A stretch of DNA of 64,000 nt, from assembly GCA_902800025.1 (NCBI GenBank), contig CADCDA010000001.1:1-64000 (forward strand), read 5' to 3'. A model generated the notes under the pieces. The model was given only the letters and a program-made list of their open reading frames with translations, was not told where the DNA came from and ran no database searches. The translations under genes and the position numbers were made by a program. This document shows, piece after piece, positions 24,229 through 33,746 of the stretch. The stretch's first letter is position 1; each line of letters starts with the position of its first letter. This DNA comes from an uncultured Erysipelotrichaceae bacterium. Its GTDB lineage: Bacteria; Bacillota_I; Bacilli_A; RFN20; CAG-826.

Positions 24229-25662
24229 TTAATCTTGGTAATACTTAATCGCATCTTTGATGGTCTTTTCTTTTGATTCGTGACCATACTTATCAACTTC
24301 CATCTTATCTCTCACTTCGTGAGTTAAGCAACATGGTCCGCCAATACATCCACCAATACAGCCCATGCCTTCAATAAAATTGAAATCAACATTACCACCT
24401 TTTGCTTTTATTAAAGCAAGACGACAATTTTCAATTCCATCTACCGCAATTGGTTTAGCTTCAAAAGTACTACCTTGTTCTTTTAATGCTTCTTTAACTG
24501 CATCAGTAAGTCCACCACTTCTTGCAAAGATTCTTCCATAATATGAAGCATTATCTAATGGTGATTCTTCTAAAGATTTCATATCAATATCTCGAGCGTC
24601 AATCATCGCTTGAAGTTCTTCAAATGTTAATGTTACATCAACATATTTAGATACTTTTTCGTCTTTGATTTCTTTCTTTTTAGAGATACATGGTCCAATG
24701 AACATAATCTTGCATTTATCATTATGCTCTTTGATCCATTTAGCGATGGTCGCCATAGGAGAGAGATTATGAGAAATCTTATCTTCTAATTCTGGATAAT
24801 ACTTTCTAATGAAAGAAACGAATGTTGGACAACAACTAGATGTTAAGAATCCTTTTTGCTCTAATTCTTGAGCTTCGCTATAACTGACCATATCAGCTCC
24901 TAAAGCGGCTTCGATCACGCTACGATATCCTAATTTTTGAATGGCGGTTACCACTTGTCCTAAAGTTGCACCTTTAAACTGCGAAGAAATAGAAGGAGCA
25001 ACAATCGCGTAGACTGGATACTTATTTGAGAAATCAGAGTCTTTTAAGATATCAATTGCATCTTTGATATAACTCTTATCCATAATCGCTCCAAATGGGC
25101 ATTGATAGACACACGCTCCACATTGAATACATTTATCATCGTTGATTTTTGCGGAATGATCCTCTTCATCCATGGAAATAGCTTTTACTTTACATGCTTG
25201 TTCACATGGTCTTAAGTAATTTTGAATCGCATTATATTGGCATGCTTTCGCACACATTCCACAGTTAATGCACTTTGTTTTATCAATAACTGCGGTTCTA
25301 TGAACTTCATCAAAAGTAATCGCATTTCTATGACACGCTTTTTGGCATCTATGAGCGATACATCCACGGCATCTATTTGTGACTTCATATCCTCCTAAAG
25401 GACATTCATCACAGGCGATTTTAATAACTTCAACAACGTTATCAATATTTTTATTGCCACCTAGGGCTAATTTCATTCTTTCTAAAACAATCGCTCTTTC
25501 TTTATAGATACAGCATCTCATTGTTGATTTTGGGCCCGGAGAAATTCTTTGAGGAATCTCGTTATATTCTTCTAAAAGAGTGTCATTAAATAAGGCTCTA
25601 CTCATTTCTTTGAGCACTTTATATTTCAATTCTTGTACACTCGTATCAAATCTTGTATCCAT
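24229..25662 (-). CDS. monomeric [FeFe] hydrogenase
   Basis: 477 residues. N-terminal Cys-rich region (CDECPLGGYEVTNRCRGC), then ferredoxin-like clusters CINCGMCAKAC and CIQCGACVYQCPFGA. The catalytic H-cluster domain shows L1 LTSSCCPTFVSFI, L2 MFIGPCISKKKE and L3 EGMGCIGGCIGGP. It produces or oxidises H2 with ferredoxin-type electron transfer, in the cytoplasm. The extra N-terminal cysteines and lack of NADH-binding partners suggest a group-B-like enzyme. It is the last gene of a four-gene set with a second, PAS-containing hydrogenase and a SpoIIE phosphatase. No maturases (HydE/F/G) are in the window. Confidence 0.93.
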   Translation of the reverse strand: MDTRFDTSVQELKYKVLKEMSRALFNDTLLEEYNEIPQRISPGPKSTMRCCIYKERAIVLERMKLALGGNKNIDNVVEVIKIACDECPLGGYEVTNRCRGCIAHRCQKACHRNAITFDEVHRTAVIDKTKCINCGMCAKACQYNAIQNYLRPCEQACKVKAISMDEEDHSAKINDDKCIQCGACVYQCPFGAIMDKSYIKDAIDILKDSDFSNKYPVYAIVAPSISSQFKGATLGQVVTAIQKLGYRSVIEAALGADMVSYSEAQELEQKGFLTSSCCPTFVSFIRKYYPELEDKISHNLSPMATIAKWIKEHNDKCKIMFIGPCISKKKEIKDEKVSKYVDVTLTFEELQAMIDARDIDMKSLEESPLDNASYYGRIFARSGGLTDAVKEALKEQGSTFEAKPIAVDGIENCRLALIKAKGGNVDFNFIEGMGCIGGCIGGPCCLTHEVRDKMEVDKYGHESKEKTIKDAIKYYQD

Positions 25663-25674
25663 ATTCTTTCTCCT

Positions 25675-26853
25675 TTAAAAATAGCTAACTCGAACGTTTT
25701 TACCCATTAATTTGAGCTTATTCGCTAAATCATCAATTAGATGCATCTTAGTCGCGAAATTAATACCGCTTTCTTCTCCTTGATGAGCAATATTCATCGC
25801 GCATCCAACAAAGAAATTGATGTCAGTCGCTAGTTCGAATAAATATTGAGCGATTGAGCTTGCTCCATCTTGCTTAAATAGCCAGGTTTTATATTCACTA
25901 TTATCTTTAAGATAATTGTTCGCATATTCTAAGACTTTATTAATCGTAATTATTCCTTCAGTAACGAGGTCCACTCCTTCAATATATGAAGTTGGAGGAA
26001 TCTCTTTATCGAAATTGTCATCATTAAGAACCATATTCTTTCCTAAATATCGAGCGGTAATCTTTCCTGTTGTTCCTCCAGAGACGATATGCACTCCTTC
26101 TTTAGCGAAGAATAAAGAAAGCATCTTATCATCATCTTCTTTATTAGTCGCTGGTCCGATTAATAAATTAACTTGTTCTCTTTCTCTAATACGTACGACC
26201 GCAACAGTCGTATCATCACCAGGTCTAAAGTTATATAGTTCGTTACACTGATTAGCGAGTTCAGTCGCTAAAGCCTTCGCAGAATATTCTTTTTGATAAA
26301 TAACACCCATATATTCTTTGATTTGAGGCATATCCCAACCGAAGTTTAATGTTTCACCTACTCCCGCGTATTTCACCCCGTCACTCATCAAAATAAATGT
26401 GTCATATAAAGATGCTTCATATTTCGCATGATAAATAGTTTTATTATCAATAACAGTGGATGAATAAGATAACTCCATCACCTTTCCATCATGAATAAGG
26501 AAAGGAGTTGGGTTATCAAAATTATAAATATCAACGTATTTGTTATCTTTGATTTTAATAATGGTAAAAGTTGAATATGCAACTTTTCTCACTTTACAAA
26601 CTGGTAACGTATTAGCGATACATCTAATGCATTCTTTAATCGAAATGTCGCCTGCAATCATCCCTGAAAGCATCTTACTAGTAAGAGTGGATAAAATATT
26701 GGCTTTAACACCACTACCTAAACCATCCGCCAAAACGAGAATCTTTGTCGATTCATCTTTAGAAGTGACTTCAATATGGTCACCACAAAGCTCTTCGCCG
26801 ACATGGTTAAAAGAAAGATATCCAATTTCCGTAATATATCGACTACTTGTCAT
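25675..26853 (-). CDS. SpoIIE-type (PP2C-like) serine phosphatase
   Basis: 392 residues. Residues 1-225 form a PPM/SpoIIE phosphatase core: VLADGLGSG (metal-binding Asp), YNFDNPTPFLIHDGK, FILMSDGVKYAG and RPGDDTTVAVVRI supply the expected acidic ligands. Residues 230-392 are a second domain (LLIGPATNKEDD, SGGTTGKITARYLG) with no family I recognise. The start overlaps the end of the sensory hydrogenase gene by 11 nt. Such phosphatases are known beside group-C [FeFe] hydrogenases and are thought to relay their signal. No anti-sigma or STAS partner is in the window. Confidence 0.9.
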   Translation of the reverse strand: MTSSRYITEIGYLSFNHVGEELCGDHIEVTSKDESTKILVLADGLGSGVKANILSTLTSKMLSGMIAGDISIKECIRCIANTLPVCKVRKVAYSTFTIIKIKDNKYVDIYNFDNPTPFLIHDGKVMELSYSSTVIDNKTIYHAKYEASLYDTFILMSDGVKYAGVGETLNFGWDMPQIKEYMGVIYQKEYSAKALATELANQCNELYNFRPGDDTTVAVVRIREREQVNLLIGPATNKEDDDKMLSLFFAKEGVHIVSGGTTGKITARYLGKNMVLNDDNFDKEIPPTSYIEGVDLVTEGIITINKVLEYANNYLKDNSEYKTWLFKQDGASSIAQYLFELATDINFFVGCAMNIAHQGEESGINFATKMHLIDDLANKLKLMGKNVRVSYF

Positions 26854-28522
26854 CTTTCAGTGTTTCCTTCAAAGTATTTAACGCCACTTTTGTTTCTGCG
26901 GTTGATTCTCCAAGTAAAGAAGCAATCTCTTGAACAGCGCGCATATTCTTTTCAACAACCTTATCAGTAATCTCTAATGACTTCTTTAATACTTCGTCAT
27001 GTCTTTGTTTCGCTAATTCTTCATCAGTGATATCTTTCATAATTGAAAGAAGGACATGGAACTTCCTATCATAGATAATCGTGTTTTCAACATACTTATC
27101 ATATTCGTTGATATAAAGTTTCTTGCAGTAAATAATCTTTCCTTCAAGAGCCTTGAAATAATCAGTTGGATCTAAGATTGTTGTTAAGTTTTTATGTATA
27201 ACATAACTCGCTTCTGGAACATTAATAATCTTACACATCGCTTTATTAAGTGATTGAATATTTAATCCTTCATCAAGGACCATAATTCCATTAGGAGTAT
27301 TACTGACGATATTGTCAGAGAACGATTCAGCTTTTTCCATTAAATATGGTAAGCACATATCGATATTAGCCTTGCCTTGAATAATCGCAATAGCCTTTTC
27401 TCGACAGGTGTTATAACCACAGCTACCACAGTTAAGAATCTTCTCTTTTTCTTGTTTACCCATTTCAATGAGTTTCTTATTAATTTCTTCTTCGCTAGGA
27501 ATTGCTTCACTGACACTTATTGAATAATAATTCTTTTCAATATCGTGATAGCCAATTGTTCCTTCGACAAAGTCTTTATCCCCACTAGCGGCATTAATAT
27601 CAAAATAGCTAGAAGCAACGCTCTTATCTTTGTTTGATAATGGTCCATTAACACAGCTTCCTTCACAGCTTGACATCTCAATAAAACATTTATGAATCTT
27701 ACCAGCAAGGATGTCTTCAATAACTCTTTTGGAGTTTTCAACTCCATCAATCGCTAAATATTGAAAATCTTTATTAGAGCATTCCATTGTTTTTAAGATT
27801 CCTTCACAAGTTGGGAAGAGTCTTGCTTTGCTCTCTTCTTTTCTCCAATCACTATCAACTTCTTTTAATGTGATAGCGCTATTATTTAACCATTCATCTA
27901 ATTCTTTAAATGTTAAGACTGCATCCACTAAACCTTTATTGACATCAGCCTCATCCTTTTTAGCAATACATGGTCCAATAAAAACAACCCTGGCGTCTTT
28001 ATCACGAGTTTTAATGTCTTTCGCATGAGCGAGCATTGGAGAAAGGACATTTGCTAAATATTTTTTCGCAGTTGGATAATGCTTTTGAATTAATAAATTG
28101 ATTGAGTGGCAACAAGAAGAGATGATAACATCTCTATCTTTTTCTTTAAGCATTTCATCATATGCTTTTTTAACAATTGTTGCTCCAATCGCTGTTTCTT
28201 CTAAAGCGTAAAATCCTAATCTTTTCAAAGCGGATTCTAATTCATCTAAAGATGTATATGAATAATAGCTAATAAAGCTAGGCGCTAAAGAAGCGTACAC
28301 TTTTTGTCCACTATTAATCATATTCTTAACGATATCAACATCGTTTCTTACAACTTTAACTTCTTGAGGACACACTAAATAGCAGCGTCCACATAAAATA
28401 CATGAGTCTTTAATAATTGAGGCTTTATTACCCGCAAAAGAAATCGACTTAATTGGACAATGTCGAATACATTTATAACAGTTTTTACAGTTTGTTGTTT
28501 TACTTTCTAAACAAAAATCCAT
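26843..28522 (-). CDS. sensory-type (group C-like) [FeFe] hydrogenase with PAS domain
   Basis: 559 residues. Two [4Fe-4S] motifs (CKNCYKCIRHCP, CILCGRCYLVCP) precede an H-cluster domain with modified motifs: L1 ISSCCHSIN, where TSCCP is altered and the Pro lost; L2 FIGPCIAKKDE; L3 EMSSCEGSCVNGP. Then comes a CGSCGYNTCREKA Fe-S (PF04060-like) segment at about 365-395, a PAS domain (about 405-500) and a C-terminal helix. These are features of HydS-type hydrogenases proposed to sense H2 or redox state. Gene order with a SpoIIE phosphatase and a catalytic hydrogenase supports a signalling role. AGGAG precedes the start. Confidence 0.92.
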   Translation of the reverse strand: MDFCLESKTTNCKNCYKCIRHCPIKSISFAGNKASIIKDSCILCGRCYLVCPQEVKVVRNDVDIVKNMINSGQKVYASLAPSFISYYSYTSLDELESALKRLGFYALEETAIGATIVKKAYDEMLKEKDRDVIISSCCHSINLLIQKHYPTAKKYLANVLSPMLAHAKDIKTRDKDARVVFIGPCIAKKDEADVNKGLVDAVLTFKELDEWLNNSAITLKEVDSDWRKEESKARLFPTCEGILKTMECSNKDFQYLAIDGVENSKRVIEDILAGKIHKCFIEMSSCEGSCVNGPLSNKDKSVASSYFDINAASGDKDFVEGTIGYHDIEKNYYSISVSEAIPSEEEINKKLIEMGKQEKEKILNCGSCGYNTCREKAIAIIQGKANIDMCLPYLMEKAESFSDNIVSNTPNGIMVLDEGLNIQSLNKAMCKIINVPEASYVIHKNLTTILDPTDYFKALEGKIIYCKKLYINEYDKYVENTIIYDRKFHVLLSIMKDITDEELAKQRHDEVLKKSLEITDKVVEKNMRAVQEIASLLGESTAETKVALNTLKETLKDDK

Positions 28523-28531
28523 AGTTATCTC

Positions 28532-28777
28532 CTAGAGTTTAGAAAGGATATGTGATTCAAATACTTGATCGAAGTTTTTCTCTGTCACACCAGTAATGAT
28601 TTCATCATCGACTTGAATAGAAACTCCAGCGACTCCACATTTGCCTAAGCAAAATGTTCCTTTTAATTGAATCTTGTCTTCGAGGTGCTCTTTAGCGATT
28701 CTGCTTTTAAATAATTCGATGACTTCATAACTTCCTTTTAAGTGGCAGGAAGAGCCAACACAAACTAAGACTGTCAT
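28532..28777 (-). CDS. small thioredoxin-like [2Fe-2S] ferredoxin (NuoE C-domain type)
   Basis: 81 residues from the ATG at 28777 (AGGAG upstream); a longer frame to 28804 lacks a ribosome site. The pattern CVGSSCHLKGS ... CLGKCGVAG gives the four cysteines of a thioredoxin-like [2Fe-2S] domain as in NuoE/HydA subunits. It probably passes electrons to the downstream hydrogenases. First gene of the four-gene hydrogenase/phosphatase operon, 9 nt before the sensory hydrogenase start. Confidence 0.9.
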   Translation of the reverse strand: MTVLVCVGSSCHLKGSYEVIELFKSRIAKEHLEDKIQLKGTFCLGKCGVAGVSIQVDDEIITGVTEKNFDQVFESHILSKL

Positions 28778-28875
28778 ATATTTTCTCCTAGATTTTGTTT
28801 TCAAAATCTCAACATAATTAGTCTACTAAAAAAATCTATACTTCAGCAAGGATTAAAAATTCTCCTTATTTTTAT

Positions 28876-28920
28876 AAAAAAATAGAGAGACATAAATCAC
28901 TGATTCTCTCTATATTTTTT
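28876..28920. terminator. bidirectional terminator
   Basis: TAGAGAGA (28883-28890) pairs with TCTCTCTA (28905-28912), with T-runs on both sides. It ends the tyrosine-phosphatase transcript before the hydrogenase operon begins. Confidence 0.8.
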
Positions 28921-28935
28921 CTAAACTAATGCCTT

Positions 28936-29376
28936 TTATTTTTCGACAATATTTTCATATATTGTCTTCACGTATTTCTTAATTAAAGAATACACTAGTT
29001 CAAATCTTTCCGTGTACCATGGATCTTCCACTTCTTTTTGATCATCAAAAATAGAAATAAGATGATACTTATTAGAAGGACCAAATAATCTTTCTAAATA
29101 ATATAAATTGTTTCTATCCATATAAAAGATATAATCTGCTCTATCAAATTCTTCTTTAGTAATCCTAGTTGCGTAGTGACGAGTAAACTTATCACCGTGA
29201 TTATATAAAACTCTTTTCATAGGAGGATAGATATCATTTCCAATCTCTTCTAAAGAAGTCGCTCTTGAATAGACGTGAATACTTTTCTTTTCTTCATCAG
29301 TTAATAAGTTATTTAAAAATACTTCCCCTAATGGAGATCGACATATATTCCCATGACAAATAAAGATGATTTCCAT
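28936..29376 (-). CDS. low-molecular-weight protein-tyrosine phosphatase
   Basis: 146 residues. The P-loop CHGNICRSP lies at the N-terminus (Cys7 nucleophile, Arg13), and the general acid Asp lies in VEDPWYT near residue 120, both as in LMW-PTPs. It dephosphorylates phosphotyrosine (or arsenate in related enzymes; the DPW context favours phosphatase). Monocistronic, between terminators. The partner kinase is not in the window. Confidence 0.93.
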   Translation of the reverse strand: MEIIFICHGNICRSPLGEVFLNNLLTDEEKKSIHVYSRATSLEEIGNDIYPPMKRVLYNHGDKFTRHYATRITKEEFDRADYIFYMDRNNLYYLERLFGPSNKYHLISIFDDQKEVEDPWYTERFELVYSLIKKYVKTIYENIVEK

Positions 29377-29388
29377 AAGACAAGTATA

Positions 29389-29411
29389 ACAAAAGAGACC
29401 ATAAGGTCTCT
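29389..29411 (-). terminator. terminator of fba
   Basis: AGAGACC-TTAT-GGTCTCT on the minus strand (29411-29394) followed by TTTTG, 22 nt after the fba stop. Confidence 0.8.
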
Positions 29412-29432
29412 ACTTGTTTTTTTGTTTTAAGA

Positions 29433-30407
29433 TTAGAGTCGATCGTTACTTCCAAGAACTTCGGTGATCTTATGTTTAACAATTTCTTTAACATAAGCAC
29501 GACCATCACCACAATATTGACGTGGGTCGAAGTGTTCTGGATGGTTATCGAAGTGTTCTCTAATTCCAGCAGTCATCGCTAAGCGGAGATCGCTATCGAT
29601 GTTAATCTTACAAACCGCCATTCTAGCAGCTTGTCTTAATTGTTCTTCTGGAACACCAACTGCGTCTTTTAAGGCTCCACCGTGAGCGTTAATGATATCG
29701 ACGTATTCTTGGTTAACAGAACTACTACCATGTAAAACAATTGGGAATCCTGGGAGTCTCTTACTGACTTCTTCTAAGATATCAAATCTAAGAGGTGGAG
29801 GTAAGAGTCTACCGGTCTTTGGATCTCTTGTACATTGTTCTGGTCTGAACTTATAAGCACCATGGCTTGTTCCAATAGCGATAGCTAAGCTATCGACACC
29901 AGTTCTACGAACGAATTCTTCGACTTGTTCTGGTCTGGTATAACTTTCAGCACCATGTTCAACTTTGACATCGTCTTCAATACCCGCTAAGGTACCGAGT
30001 TCTGCTTCAACTGTCACGTATGGGACGTGAGCGTGAGCGTATTCAACAACCTTACGTGTGATGGCGATATTTTCTTCAAATGGTTTACTTGAGCAGTCAA
30101 TCATAACTGAGGTAAATCCACCATCGATACAATCTTTACAAATTTCAAAATCCGCACCGTGGTCTAAGTGAAGGACGATTGGTAAGCCTGTGTCTTCGAC
30201 AGCAGCTTCAACCATCTTCTTTAAATAGATTGGTTTTGCGTATTTTCTGGCTCCAGCAGAAACTTGAAGAATAACTGGAGAATTGCATTCTTTTGCAGCT
30301 TCGGTAATCGCTTGAACGATTTCCATGCTATTGCAGTTAAAAGCCCCGATGGCGTATCCGCCTTTATAGGCTTTTTCAAACATTTCTTTTGAATTAACTA
30401 GTGGCAT
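29433..30407 (-). CDS. fba: class II fructose-bisphosphate aldolase
   Basis: 324 residues. Zinc and catalytic residues are present in LHLDHGADFE (Asp82, His83), AIGTSHGAYKF and VLHGSSSV, and the phosphate-binding KINIDSD near 270 is intact. It cleaves fructose-1,6-bisphosphate to DHAP and glyceraldehyde-3-phosphate in glycolysis. The longer-than-average loop (RDPKTGRLLPPPLRFD) and the PEHFDPRQY tail fit the 320-residue class IIB type. It has AAGGAAG upstream and its own terminator, so it is an independent glycolytic gene. Confidence 0.97.
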   Translation of the reverse strand: MPLVNSKEMFEKAYKGGYAIGAFNCNSMEIVQAITEAAKECNSPVILQVSAGARKYAKPIYLKKMVEAAVEDTGLPIVLHLDHGADFEICKDCIDGGFTSVMIDCSSKPFEENIAITRKVVEYAHAHVPYVTVEAELGTLAGIEDDVKVEHGAESYTRPEQVEEFVRRTGVDSLAIAIGTSHGAYKFRPEQCTRDPKTGRLLPPPLRFDILEEVSKRLPGFPIVLHGSSSVNQEYVDIINAHGGALKDAVGVPEEQLRQAARMAVCKINIDSDLRLAMTAGIREHFDNHPEHFDPRQYCGDGRAYVKEIVKHKITEVLGSNDRL

Positions 30408-30474
30408 ATATTCACTTCCTTTTTTCGATATGATTATACAATTATTTCTAAATTATTGTATAGCAATTTGATAA

Positions 30475-33400
30475 TTATCCTGTAATGAGTGGGATTAACG
30501 CTCCTAAAACATCCATGAGTTGAGAGACATTTAAATCACCAACTTTTTCTCCTCCGTGAGGAATAACAATAATAGTTGGGTGACCTGGATCCATTGGGTT
30601 TGGAATTGTAATCGATGTTTTAAGAACTGCATCTAAATCAAATGAGGCATCGATTAATCCCGCTGCCGCTAAGGTTCTTAGGTTGTCGTTTCTAATATGG
30701 TAATTCATGTTATCGACTAATTGACCCATATCATCGATTGAATAAGTGTAACCCTTCTTAAATAAGAAGTTTTTATAATAACTATTGAAGGTTTCACCTT
30801 CTTCAGTTAAAAGTAACCACATAGAAGCATCGATTTCTTTAACTTGGAAAGCTTTTGCGGTAATCGTATACATCGTACCAGATGATTCTTTCTCAAAAGT
30901 AATCTTGTGATCAGTATGTGCGCCTGTATATGTTGAACCCATGACTCTGATATAACAATCATCTAATGAAGTATCAAGAAGTGCCTCATTATAAGGATTT
31001 GAATAAGAATATAAATAATTAGTGAAATATTCTCTCGTACTTTTATTGAATGTAAACTCAATATCTGCGATTCCAAGTTCACCAATTACATCATCACCTA
31101 AGTCCTTACCTTTTGCGTTCTTTAAAGTTCCATCACTATTAATATCGTCATCTTTGAGTTCGATATTGATTTTGACTCCGTTACGGGTTTGTCCACTAGT
31201 CTTATAAACTGAATCACCTAAAACATCCACCAAGGATAAATGTTCAATCGCATAGACTAAGTTATCGTTACCATCACCAAAGACTGTCACATCAGCGAGT
31301 AATCCTAAAACTGTTGAATCAGAACCACTGACATCGATGAGATCACTTAACTTCATCGTACTGATTCTTGTAGAAATATCTTCTAATTTACATCCCTTAA
31401 GGGATTGTAAGACTTTTGGAGAACTATTATCGATAGTAATGACATCATCTAAGGTAATCGTAGATTTTAAAGCATCAAAGATACCAGAAGGATCATTGAT
31501 ATTGGTGTTTCTAGCACCGTATAAAGTATCTCTAGCTTTAGAACCTGCGATTGATCCAGGAGCGGCATTACCTGTATATTCATGCGCTTTTCCTAATTCG
31601 ACATATCCAGGAATATGAGTAACTGGATCTCCAGTGTCATAACCATAATAATCTTTATATTCTTCAGTGAGTCTAGCTCCTTCGAGCAAAACCCATTCAG
31701 AATTCTCTTTAACATAATACTTATCAGCAACCGTGTCATGATAAATGTCGCCTGGATAAAGAGTCATCACATCACCGATAACCATATTCTTTAATCCGTT
31801 TTCTAAAGTATTTAAGGTATAACCACCATTACATAAGGTAACTAATACTTGTGGTGAGCTTGGACTTAAAGTAAAGATATCACTCATCTTTAAATTGCCA
31901 AACTGAGCGCCAATACCGCTTAAAGGAGTATTTACTAAGGCTTCAGAATAAGCAATCTTATAAATCATTGCATTTGGATTAGTACCAACATCAATCGCAT
32001 CTTTTAAAGTTAAACTATTGATCGCGGTAGAAATATTTCCAATCGTCACTGTATCATCGCCGGTTCTTGCTAATAAAGTTTGTAAAACTTTGCTATCGCC
32101 AGCAGTAATTAAATCTTTAAGGGCTAAGCCATCAATTGTCGCTTGATCAGATAACTTACCAATAGTCGCGCCATCTGTACCATATTTAGTAACAACCGCG
32201 TTTAAAATCTTATTAGTCGCATAATCTGGGAAGACATCAACGATTCTAATCGTGTTAACATCTTTTTCACCAATTTGTTTTAAAGTATCATCTTTAAAGG
32301 ACTCTAAGATAGAACCAGGAGTAATATTAGAACCGAAGACTTCTCCTAATGTTAAATCCATAACATTGTCATTAACATTTAAATCTCCAATTGTGTAATT
32401 CTTAAATCTAGTCCAGCCATCAGTAGTCATGACATAGAAGTTAACTAAATTACCTTCTCCATCTACTTGAGCATAACCATCACCTGGATGTTCATTAACA
32501 GGTTCCCCTCTTGGGGTAGCTTCTGGATGGGTAGCTGGTGTTGGAGCGGCTGTATCAGTATAGACAACGGCTAAACCATCGACAACATATCCACCTGGAT
32601 CCTTAATATACTTTTTATATTCAGTATTTTTACCGGATAAAGTCTTTAAGATACCAGTTGCGCTTGGGAAAACACTTTTGATTTCAAGAGAATCAACAAA
32701 TCCCGCAGACGTTAAATCTTTAATCGTATTATTCGCGATTGATTTAATAAATTCAGAAGTTCCTGCCGCGGTTGTGTCAATGATTTGACCAATCTTTAAT
32801 TTATTGATGTTATCCATATTGGATAAATCATTAATAGTCCATGGATGATCTCCATCAGGAACATTTTCTGATAAGGCTTTTAATAATGGGTTACCATTAC
32901 GTTCTTCTTCTGAAAACATCAAACCAATTTGTAAGCTTTTGATATTCGCATCAGTAAAATTAGAAGTTGTCCAATCCGCCATCTGGGCTAAAAATGGACT
33001 ACCAGATGTATTGATAATATCTCCGATACGGATTTTTCCGATAATATCATCAAAGAATCCAGAACCAGAGCTCATGATATCTAAAATTGAATATGGATGT
33101 TCTTTATCAAAGATAATGTTTCCTTCTCCGTCTTTATCAGGGACTCCATCTTCATCTAAGTCCACGGTTGGATAAAGGAAATAAGACATCATCTTAGAAA
33201 CTTCAGATTCACTTTTCGCAGTTAATAAGCCGTGAAGTGTGATTCCACTTTCCAAAGCTTCAGGAATATAATCACCTAAACTTTGGGTTTTATCATATTC
33301 TTCTTCTGGACGAGTGCTACTAGAATCAACAGTAAAAGGTTTTCTAGATAACTCTGCCCAATCAAATTCATAACCTAAATTGTTTTTTAAGATTGGATTA

Positions 33401-33732
33401 AGTGTCACTTCCACTGCTTCTTGAACTTTAGGAGTAACTTTATTAATATCCCCTAATGTTTCAAATTTCGTACCAGAAAGTTTCATCACTGTTTGAAGTA
33501 AAGTTAAATCTTGATATTCATCGCCCAAAATAGTCGATGGGTCTTGTCCAGTCATCGCCACTAAATCTTTAAGTTTAATAACTGTACCAGTAATTGCGAT
33601 TCCTCCAACAATTACCCCAATACAGGCTAAAAAGCCACCAAAGAAAGTGAGTAAATATCTCCACCAATAATGTTTCTTTTTTTCATGACGTTGTTCGAGT
33701 TTCTTACCATTTTTGAGTGTTACTTCGCCCAT
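30475..33732 (-). CDS. 1085-residue membrane-anchored repeat protein, unknown
   Basis: A basic N-terminus (KKLEQRHEKKKHYWWRY) and one TM helix (about 25-50) are followed by a very long exterior part. It holds about ten degenerate units built on the core LxLxDLIxxxxSPxVLxxLxxxTxxxL, for example LALKDLITAGDSKVLQTLLAR, LKMSDIFTLSPSSPQVLVTL and MKLSDLIDVSGSDSTVLGLL. Proline/His-rich and Gly/Asp-rich inserts separate them. An approximately 150-residue beta-rich region lies near 880-1020. No enzyme motif. It sits 14 bp after surE on the same strand. No lipobox; the type II signal-anchor suggests a cell-surface scaffold. Confidence 0.8.
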   Translation of the reverse strand: MGEVTLKNGKKLEQRHEKKKHYWWRYLLTFFGGFLACIGVIVGGIAITGTVIKLKDLVAMTGQDPSTILGDEYQDLTLLQTVMKLSGTKFETLGDINKVTPKVQEAVEVTLNPILKNNLGYEFDWAELSRKPFTVDSSSTRPEEEYDKTQSLGDYIPEALESGITLHGLLTAKSESEVSKMMSYFLYPTVDLDEDGVPDKDGEGNIIFDKEHPYSILDIMSSGSGFFDDIIGKIRIGDIINTSGSPFLAQMADWTTSNFTDANIKSLQIGLMFSEEERNGNPLLKALSENVPDGDHPWTINDLSNMDNINKLKIGQIIDTTAAGTSEFIKSIANNTIKDLTSAGFVDSLEIKSVFPSATGILKTLSGKNTEYKKYIKDPGGYVVDGLAVVYTDTAAPTPATHPEATPRGEPVNEHPGDGYAQVDGEGNLVNFYVMTTDGWTRFKNYTIGDLNVNDNVMDLTLGEVFGSNITPGSILESFKDDTLKQIGEKDVNTIRIVDVFPDYATNKILNAVVTKYGTDGATIGKLSDQATIDGLALKDLITAGDSKVLQTLLARTGDDTVTIGNISTAINSLTLKDAIDVGTNPNAMIYKIAYSEALVNTPLSGIGAQFGNLKMSDIFTLSPSSPQVLVTLCNGGYTLNTLENGLKNMVIGDVMTLYPGDIYHDTVADKYYVKENSEWVLLEGARLTEEYKDYYGYDTGDPVTHIPGYVELGKAHEYTGNAAPGSIAGSKARDTLYGARNTNINDPSGIFDALKSTITLDDVITIDNSSPKVLQSLKGCKLEDISTRISTMKLSDLIDVSGSDSTVLGLLADVTVFGDGNDNLVYAIEHLSLVDVLGDSVYKTSGQTRNGVKINIELKDDDINSDGTLKNAKGKDLGDDVIGELGIADIEFTFNKSTREYFTNYLYSYSNPYNEALLDTSLDDCYIRVMGSTYTGAHTDHKITFEKESSGTMYTITAKAFQVKEIDASMWLLLTEEGETFNSYYKNFLFKKGYTYSIDDMGQLVDNMNYHIRNDNLRTLAAAGLIDASFDLDAVLKTSITIPNPMDPGHPTIIVIPHGGEKVGDLNVSQLMDVLGALIPLITG

Positions 33733-33746
33733 AATGAACGCCTCCC

